Source of the DNA: Lancefieldella parvula_C
GTDB taxonomy: Bacteria > Actinomycetota > Coriobacteriia > Coriobacteriales > Atopobiaceae
Direction of reading: 5' to 3'
Length of the DNA stretch: 64,000 nt
Assembly (NCBI RefSeq): GCF_000758945.1
Contig: NZ_JRND01000004.1
Location: 1-64,000, forward strand
Made by a program: the position numbers and the translations under genes. The notes beneath the pieces are model-generated. The model was not told the origin of the DNA and made no database searches. It worked only from the letters and a program-made list of their open reading frames with translations. Positions 59,101 through 64,000 of the stretch are shown in pieces. Numbering within the stretch: the stretch's first letter is position 1; the number at the start of each line of letters is the position of its first letter.

Positions 59101-60243
59101 ATGATGACCTCAACTTTTGGGACAACAGTAAAAGTATCTATTTTTGGCGAGTCTCATGCTCCAAAAATCGGCTGCACCATTGAAGGTTTACCTGCTGGTT
59201 TTAGCATTGACTTAGCAGCTCTCAAGACATTCCTTCAAAGAAGATCTCCATCGCATCCGTGGGATACTCCGCGTAAAGAGACTGATGATCCACTGTTTGT
59301 CTCAGGAATTTCAGCAGAAGGCATTCTAGATGGCTCCCCGCTCACGGCGGAGCTACCTAACACAAACGTTCGTCCACAAGATTACGCAGCTACAAAGCTT
59401 GTCCCACGACCAGGACATGCCGATTTTGCTGCCTGGGCAAAATGGGGAGACTCGTACAAGCAAACGGGTGGAGGACATTTTTCCGCCCGCCTAACCGCCC
59501 CTCTCTGCATTGCAGGAGGCATAGCGCTCCAGATTTTGCAAGCTCAAGGCATTACCCTTGCAGCTCACGTACTCAAAATAAAGAACATCAACGACACTCC
59601 TCTTGAGCTCGTAGACAACTCACTTGAGGCCAACAAGCTACTTGCTTACCAAATGAATCAGCTACTTCAGGCTAACCCTCAAGAGCTTCCCTTCCTTGAT
59701 GCTCAAGCTGGCGAGAAAACCCGCGCACTCCTTATGCAGCTGCGCTCAGAGAAAAATACTGTTGGCGGCATCATAGAATGTGCTGCAACGGGTGTTCCTG
59801 CAGGTATTGGGTGCCCTCATTTTCATGGGCTTGAAAATACCATCTCTGCTGCAGTCTTTGGTATTCCTGCTGTTAAAGCCATAGAATTTGGTAGCGGCAT
59901 GGAAGTTGCCAATCTCCTTGGCTCTGAGAATAACGATGCATACGAAGTGCGTAACGGCACTGTTGTACCAACCACCAATCACGCCGGAGGCATCCTTGGT
60001 GGAATCTCAACGGGTGCTCCCATCTGGTTTAGATGTGCGTTAAAACCTATCTCGAGTATTGGCCTACCACAGAACTCAGTAAACCTTCAGACTATGAACC
60101 CAGAGCAGCTTGTTGTTCAGGGCAGACATGATGTAACTGCAGTTTTACGCGCTGTGCCCTGCGTTGAAAGCGCTTTTGCACTAGCTCTTCTCGACACCTT
60201 GTATTCCTGGCCCTCTGAGCAGAACGGATATCACAATGACTAG
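59101..60243 (+). CDS. aroC: Chorismate synthase
   Basis: Final common step, EPSP to chorismate with reduced FMN. 380 residues: 'VSIFGESHAPKIGCTIEGLPAG', 'RRSPSHPWDTPRKETD', 'RPGHADFAAWAKWGD', 'GGGHFSARLTAPLCIAGGIA' and 'NHAGGILGGISTGAPI', 'GRHDVTAVLRAVPCVES'. It begins with tandem ATG codons directly after the aroA stop. Overlaps the chorismate mutase gene by 8 bases. Confidence 0.97.
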   Translation: MMTSTFGTTVKVSIFGESHAPKIGCTIEGLPAGFSIDLAALKTFLQRRSPSHPWDTPRKETDDPLFVSGISAEGILDGSPLTAELPNTNVRPQDYAATKLVPRPGHADFAAWAKWGDSYKQTGGGHFSARLTAPLCIAGGIALQILQAQGITLAAHVLKIKNINDTPLELVDNSLEANKLLAYQMNQLLQANPQELPFLDAQAGEKTRALLMQLRSEKNTVGGIIECAATGVPAGIGCPHFHGLENTISAAVFGIPAVKAIEFGSGMEVANLLGSENNDAYEVRNGTVVPTTNHAGGILGGISTGAPIWFRCALKPISSIGLPQNSVNLQTMNPEQLVVQGRHDVTAVLRAVPCVESAFALALLDTLYSWPSEQNGYHND

Positions 60244-60508
60244 TCAGCTAGAAACGCTTCGCCAGGAAATCGATTCAATTGATGCGCAAATCTTTGACCT
60301 CTTTGAGCAAAGGATTGCGGTTGCCAAACAAATTGGCGCTTACAAAAAGGAGCAGGACCTCACTGTTCTTGATTCCTCAAGAGAAAATGCCAAAAGAGAC
60401 CAGGTTAAAGCCACTGTTTCTAATGAACTTGAACCTTATGCTTTAGAGTTACTTGAGGTATTGATGAACGCCGCAAAGGCAGTTCAGGAGACAGACCATG
60501 AGCTCTAA
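60236..60508 (+). CDS. Chorismate mutase (AroQ class, monofunctional)
   Basis: Chorismate to prephenate. 90 residues, all helical: 'LRQEIDSIDAQIFDLFEQRIAVAKQIGAYKKE' and 'VLDSSRE'. Active-site Arg, Lys and Glu positions of the family appear as R26, K39-equivalent and E-containing helix 2. It overlaps aroC and the aroE-aroK gene on either side, so all are translationally coupled. No prephenate dehydratase or dehydrogenase in the window. Confidence 0.9.
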   Translation: MTSQLETLRQEIDSIDAQIFDLFEQRIAVAKQIGAYKKEQDLTVLDSSRENAKRDQVKATVSNELEPYALELLEVLMNAAKAVQETDHEL

Positions 60509-61802
60509 TTCTGAGCAGCAAGCCTCAAGTAACCCTACAGCTCCTCTTGCTCCTTACGGCCTTATTGGCGAGAAACTCTCTCATAGTTGGTCGGCAGAAA
60601 TTCATGAAAAGTTGGGGTCATTTCCCTACCAGCTTCATGAGCTTTCTGCTTCTGAGCTGAAGGGTTTTCTCAAAGACCAACCTTGGCGGGGCTTGAACGT
60701 TACTATCCCCTACAAAAAGGATGCCTGTGCTCTTGCAGACGCTACTTCTAAGGATGCACAAGCTATAGGAGCGGCAAATACCCTGGTAAAAGATGCTAAT
60801 GGTTTTATAGCCGCAGACAACACCGATGTGTATGGCTTTGAGTATCTGGTAAAAAGCCTCAAGGTCAACTTGAGCCATAAAAAGGCAATTGTTTTAGGAG
60901 CCTTTGGTGGCGCTGGTCAGGCAATTTGCTATGCGCTCAAACAAGACGGTGCATATGTTGTGGGAGTCTCCAGGAACCCTCACGTAAGCTCTTCATATGT
61001 AGACTGCGCAATTACCTATGACCAGATTAAATCTCACTATGACACTGATCTTCTTGTCAATGCAACGCCAGTAGGAATGTTCCCACATGCTGATGTTTCT
61101 CCTCTTTCAAAAGAGGAACTTTCTGCTTTTACTTCTCTACAATGCGTGATTGATCTTATCTATAATCCGCTGCGCTCTCAGCTTCTTTTAGACGCAGAAA
61201 GTCTTGGAATACTCAATGCAAATGGTTTAAAAATGCTGGTAGCTCAAGCAGCTAGAGCAAGCTCACTCTTTTTGGGTCAAGAAGTATCAGACGCTCAGAT
61301 AGAAAACATCTCGCGTGAGCTCCATGCTTCAAAAGAAAACATCGTGCTTATTGGTATGCCGGGAGTTGGAAAAACCTCTACGGGAGAAGCTCTAGCAAAG
61401 CTCTTGAATCGTCCCTGGATAGACACTGATTTTCTCATCAAGCAGAAAGCTCACTGCGAAGCGGCAACCTACCTACAAATACACGGTGAAGCAGCATTTA
61501 GACATCTAGAACATGAAATAATTCAAGAGATTTCCAGCATGAGTGGTGTGGTGATCTCTTGCGGAGGTGGCGTAGTTGTTACGCCTTCAAACTACCAAGC
61601 GCTCCGTCAAAACGGCAAGCTTGTCTACCTTACGCGCCCGCTTGAAGAACTGGCTCTTACAGGAAGACCACTCTCACAAAGTGTTGGCATACAAGAACTT
61701 GCTGCAGTACGTATTCCGCTCTACAAAGCATGGGCTGACTTGACCTTTTCTTGTCTCGGTAATCCAGACGCAGATGCCAAGGGTCTTCTCGACACGCTTT
61801 AA
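60498..61802 (+). CDS. aroE-aroK: Shikimate dehydrogenase-shikimate kinase fusion
   Basis: 434 residues. N-terminal dehydrogenase (about 17-275): 'YGLIGEKLSHSWSAEIHE', 'NVTIPYKKDA', 'GAANTLV', 'NTDVYGFEYLV', nucleotide loop 'VLGAFGGAGQAI' and 'NATPVGM'. C-terminal kinase (about 278-434): Walker A 'IGMPGVGKTSTGEALA', 'WIDTDFLI', 'RHLEHEII', 'SCGGGVVV' and lid 'TGRPLS'. The two steps they catalyse are consecutive. The nucleotide loop has Phe where most have Gly (GAGGA...). Overlaps the chorismate mutase gene by 11 bases. Confidence 0.94.
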   Translation: MSSNSEQQASSNPTAPLAPYGLIGEKLSHSWSAEIHEKLGSFPYQLHELSASELKGFLKDQPWRGLNVTIPYKKDACALADATSKDAQAIGAANTLVKDANGFIAADNTDVYGFEYLVKSLKVNLSHKKAIVLGAFGGAGQAICYALKQDGAYVVGVSRNPHVSSSYVDCAITYDQIKSHYDTDLLVNATPVGMFPHADVSPLSKEELSAFTSLQCVIDLIYNPLRSQLLLDAESLGILNANGLKMLVAQAARASSLFLGQEVSDAQIENISRELHASKENIVLIGMPGVGKTSTGEALAKLLNRPWIDTDFLIKQKAHCEAATYLQIHGEAAFRHLEHEIIQEISSMSGVVISCGGGVVVTPSNYQALRQNGKLVYLTRPLEELALTGRPLSQSVGIQELAAVRIPLYKAWADLTFSCLGNPDADAKGLLDTL

Positions 61803-61834
61803 GCATAACAGTAAGCGTTCGCAGTTATTTTTTA

Positions 61835-61891
61835 ACCGTTCACCGGATGGTTTGCAGATTTTGAATTTTGGCACGTTAAAGCCCCTATACT
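61835..61891 (+). promoter_or_regulatory. Promoter of the EIIB-aroQ gene with upstream ACCGTTCA
   Basis: TATACT at 61886-61891 with a weak TTGAAT-like -35 19 bases upstream. ACCGTTCA at 61835-61842 starts 51 bases before the -10. The leader is about 90 bases. Confidence 0.5.
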
Positions 61892-61988
61892 TATGCCTCG
61901 TAGGTGTGTATTCATAAGACTACAAGGATGCTAGACCAAGTCAAACGGTTAAGTGTTTGATATGTGGTCATACTTGGGGAGATATCCA

Positions 61989-62879
61989 ATGGACAGCAAT
62001 GCTATTGCTCACGAGATCCTAAATGCAATAGGCGGCTCAAAAAACTTAACTCACAACGAAGTGTGTATGACGCGACTTCGCCTTTCCATCAATGATATGA
62101 CGCTTATAGACCATGAACAGCTGGCCACAGCCACTGGTGTTCTTGGTATTGTAGGAAAAGGTGCCAACGGACTTGAGGTAGTCTTTGGCCCCAATCTTGT
62201 GCGTCAAGTAAATGATGCCCTTAATCACATTTTGGGTGAGCCAGAAAAGACTTTTTGTTCGTTAGATGAGAAGCGAGCAGATCTTCCCACTCAGCACAAC
62301 GAAGAGGTGGATGAGCTAATCTCTTTGCTTACTCAAAAAACTACCCTTGATCAAGACGAAGAAGACTTTGACAGCCTTGCCTCTGACTTAGACGCAGACG
62401 ACTTTGAAGACAACTATGAGGATGACCTCGACGCTCCTCGCCTACTCATAATCAACGGCCCAAATATCAACATGCTGGGCATTCGTGAGCCAGAGATTTA
62501 TGGAAAAGCTGACTACAGAACCCTTATAGAGACTTGTAAGGAAGAAGCCCTCTCTCAAGGTTTCTCTGATTGTGTGTGTTATCAATCAAACCATGAGGGT
62601 GATCTAGTTGATGCAATCCAGGACGCACTGGGCAGCTATGACGGTATTATTATCAATCCTGCCGCCTATACGCACACCTCAGTTGCTCTGCTCGACGCAG
62701 CGCTAGCGGTGCAAATTCCCATGATTGAGGTACATCTTACTGACATCTCTACCAGAGAAGACTTTAGGCACATTTCTTATATAAAAGATGCATGCTTTGC
62801 TACAGTTGCTGGTAAAGGAATTGACAGCTACAGAGAAGCAATCCAACTGATGGCGACTCATCTCAAAGATGAAGCATAA
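61989..62879 (+). CDS. PTS EIIB (glucose-type) domain fused to type II 3-dehydroquinase
   Basis: 296 residues from ATG 61989 (GGGGAG 7 bases upstream; GTG 61953 has none). Residues 1-82 match the glucose-family EIIB fold: 'LTHNEVCMTRLRLSIND', with phosphorylatable Cys26 in the CxTRLR context, and 'GVLGIVGKGANGLEVVFG'. Residues 83-148 are a linker, strongly acidic at 121-148. Residues 150-296 are a complete AroQ: 'LLIINGPNINMLGIREPEIYG' region with catalytic Tyr171, 'YQSNHEGDLVDAI', 'NPAAYTHTSVAL' with His229, and 'VEVHLTDISTRE'. No EIIC or EIIA is encoded nearby. Catalytic competence of the dehydroquinase is likely; the EIIB role is unknown. It completes the aro pathway here. Confidence 0.88.
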   Translation: MDSNAIAHEILNAIGGSKNLTHNEVCMTRLRLSINDMTLIDHEQLATATGVLGIVGKGANGLEVVFGPNLVRQVNDALNHILGEPEKTFCSLDEKRADLPTQHNEEVDELISLLTQKTTLDQDEEDFDSLASDLDADDFEDNYEDDLDAPRLLIINGPNINMLGIREPEIYGKADYRTLIETCKEEALSQGFSDCVCYQSNHEGDLVDAIQDALGSYDGIIINPAAYTHTSVALLDAALAVQIPMIEVHLTDISTREDFRHISYIKDACFATVAGKGIDSYREAIQLMATHLKDEA

Positions 62880-62911
62880 CCAGTTGCTTATAGCCATTTG
62901 GCGAGAAACAC

Positions 62912-62947
62912 AAACCTGCTGTAATGCTAAATTGCAGCAGGTTTTTT
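62912..62947 (+). terminator. Terminator after EIIB-aroQ
   Basis: Stem AACCTGCTG/CAGCAGGTT with about an 11-base loop, followed by TTTTTTA on the plus strand. It touches the fthC stop from the other side and may act on both transcripts. Confidence 0.85.
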
Positions 62948-63527
62948 ATGCACACGTAAGTACCTCTGACTCGGTTATAACCACATCTACGGCAACATCA
63001 AATGCTGTATGAGGAAGTGTTGTCCGGCTCAAATTTTGCTGGTAAGCAAGACAAATTTTCTTACCAGGGTACGTAGACAAGAACCGGTCATAAAAACCAG
63101 CACCATAACCCAATCGATACCCCTTTGTATCAATAAGAAGCGCTGGAACAATGCAGATTGAAGCGTCCATCTGCTCTTCTGTTAAAGCCGGTAATTCTTT
63201 TGGCGGTTCAAGTAGACCAAAAGGAGCAGCAATAAGTTGATCTAAAGAAGTAATAGCTACGAACTCTAAACAATGTCCAGGTAGACAACGAGGTACCGCC
63301 ACCGTTTTCCCATCGCGTAGAGCGCTCTCAATAAACATCCTGGTAGAAACTTCAGATGAAACAGAAACATACGTTAAAACAGTAGTTGCTTCTACATATT
63401 CAGAGGTTGCAAGAAGTTTCTGAGTAATGCGATCATCAAGCACGGACCTCTCTTGCTCAGAAAGAGCTTCTCTTGCTGCTAGACGTTCTTCTCGCAAACG
63501 TTGTTTTTCTAATGCCGCAGTATCCAT
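62946..63527 (-). CDS. fthC: 5-formyltetrahydrofolate cyclo-ligase
   Basis: Converts 5-formyl-THF to methenyl-THF using ATP. 193 residues: 'EKQRLREERLAAREALS', 'VAVPRCLPGHCLEFV', 'ICIVPALLIDTKGYRLGYGAGFYDRFLS' with the GYGxGFYDR signature. GGGGAGGC before the ATG. Monocistronic and convergent with EIIB-aroQ. Confidence 0.94.
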   Translation of the reverse strand: MDTAALEKQRLREERLAAREALSEQERSVLDDRITQKLLATSEYVEATTVLTYVSVSSEVSTRMFIESALRDGKTVAVPRCLPGHCLEFVAITSLDQLIAAPFGLLEPPKELPALTEEQMDASICIVPALLIDTKGYRLGYGAGFYDRFLSTYPGKKICLAYQQNLSRTTLPHTAFDVAVDVVITESEVLTCA

Positions 63528-63900
63528 AAAGCCTCCCCTCTAGCTAAGAATAACAACATTTTTGTGGACATTTGGAGAAGAAACAGACACCTGTCGCAAT
63601 AAATGTGACTAATTCTCAACAATTTTTATATAGCTTTCTTTTTAGCAAATTCCTGACCTGCGCAAATGTAAACCGATTCTAACTTGTCAAAATATTGCGT
63701 ATTTGTCACTTGTCTAGCACTACATATTGAGTAAAGTTAGAGGTCGCAACTAATATTTGACGTCATTTGTCCAAAGACATACCTGCTGTCAAAATTAGTC
63801 TCAAGATTGCTATTTGTAAACTGCTGAGCGGCCATGCTCCACTCAACACGCTCAGCATGAACGCGGATATATACATTGTCCGTGTAAAAAGGAGTGTGTT
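63528..63900 (+). promoter_or_regulatory. Intergenic region before pflB (373 bases)
   Basis: Holds the divergent promoters of fthC and pflB. A perfect 9-bp inverted repeat TGCTGAGCG/CGCTCAGCA (63822-63857) lies 43 bases before the pflB ATG with no T-run after it. A TGACGTCA palindrome is at about 63759. Several TTGTC words recur. AT-rich TATATACA sits at 63872 or so without a clear -35, suggesting activator-dependent transcription. No Rex-type or FNR-type full site is seen. I see no gene in it. Confidence 0.4.
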
Positions 63901-64000
63901 ATGCAGGAAACACCAGCACAGGAGGCTTGGGACGGCTTTGTCGGTGGCAACTGGCAAAGAGCTGTTGATGTCCGAGACTTCATTCAGAAGAATTACACCC
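63901..64000 (+). CDS. pflB: Pyruvate formate-lyase (N-terminus only)
   Basis: Starts MQETPAQEAWDGFVGGNWQR and continues 'AVDVRDFIQKNYT' off the window. The 'EAWxGFxxGxWxxxVDVRDFI' pattern is diagnostic of formate acetyltransferase, the glycyl-radical enzyme that splits pyruvate to acetyl-CoA and formate. AAGGAG lies 7-8 bases before the ATG. Only the first 33 residues are visible. Confidence 0.9.
   Translation, partial: MQETPAQEAWDGFVGGNWQRAVDVRDFIQKNYT

Larger units (their letters stand above)
1450..62907. repeat. Dispersed octamer GGCGAGAA, 26 copies found by eye
   Basis: GGCGAGAA starts on the plus strand at 3091, 10091, 17289, 21474, 26697, 29582, 40278, 40634, 42450, 56623, 59710, 60567 and 62900. 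Its complement TTCTCGCC starts at 1450, 3110, 8269, 17317, 18934, 21313, 26101, 28081, 29053, 39169, 45267, 53034 and 58653. Most copies are preceded by T and many continue AAC, giving TGGCGAGAAAC. They fall in all coding frames and between genes. With about 45% GC I expect 1-2 copies on both strands. Confidence 0.8.

Noticed and set aside
61898..61943. Short ORF in the leader of EIIB-aroQ as a second attenuator peptide
   Set aside because: No ribosome site, no run of one codon, no following terminator.
1450..62907. GGCGAGAA as a Chi or KOPS-like polar site
   Set aside because: Equal numbers on both strands in this window; such sites are strongly skewed. Genome-wide data could still change this.

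Overview
The window looks like a chromosomal core region of a low-to-mid GC actinobacterium of the class Coriobacteriia, most like the Atopobium/Lancefieldella/Olsenella group. This is inferred from protein character, gene order and a base composition near 45% GC by eye, not from a search. There are no phage genes, insertion sequences or CRISPR arrays. Nearly every gene is a recognisable housekeeping gene, and most lie on the minus strand in long, tightly packed operons.

Layout. 1-3,320: partial LPXTG-type surface protein with a (QPEP)n tract, a VOC-family protein, two small membrane proteins, and tRNA-Val(CAC), tRNA-Met(CAT) and tRNA-Ala(GGC). 3,395-13,671 (minus): rpsB-tsf, then pyrH-frr-uppS-cdsA-dxr-rseP-ispG-proS (translation, undecaprenyl and isoprenoid lipids, membrane proteolysis). 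13,943-19,103: tyrosine recombinase, trmFO, dprA, comM, yraN. 19,316-25,231: rnhB, rplS, dgt, ppdK and a half-length PPDK-regulator-like gene. 25,293-30,825: glyQS and rpsP-khpA-rimM-trmD-lepB. 31,013-32,347 (plus): dinB. 32,358-40,147: obgE-nadD-yqeK-rsfS, an ECF transporter preceded by a tryptophan leader peptide and attenuator, and rplU-rpmA. 40,343-55,786: the elongasome cluster mreBCD-mrdA-rodA with a DUF697 gene and a radical-SAM pair, a TPR protein, a cyclophilin, a zinc-ribbon membrane protein and a P-type ATPase. 55,827-62,879: tRNA-Arg(CCG) and the shikimate pathway (aroB, aroA, aroC, chorismate mutase, fused aroE-aroK, fused PTS EIIB-aroQ), with a KDPG aldolase facing aroB. 62,946-64,000: fthC and the start of pflB.

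How the genes connect. The shikimate block makes chorismate, and the ECF transporter probably imports tryptophan under ribosome-mediated attenuation, so aromatic supply is a theme. PPDK and pyruvate formate-lyase sit at the PEP/pyruvate node of an anaerobic metabolism.

Most notable: (1) an octamer, GGCGAGAA, which I count 26 times on both strands in all coding frames and between genes, sometimes as inverted pairs forming hairpins, resembling an uptake-sequence-type repeat; (2) a fusion of a PTS EIIB domain to type II dehydroquinase; (3) a WWW leader peptide with attenuator ahead of an ECF transporter; (4) a PPDK regulator reduced to its N-terminal half beside ppdK; (5) an ACCGTTCA motif placed at whole helical turns upstream of four candidate promoters.
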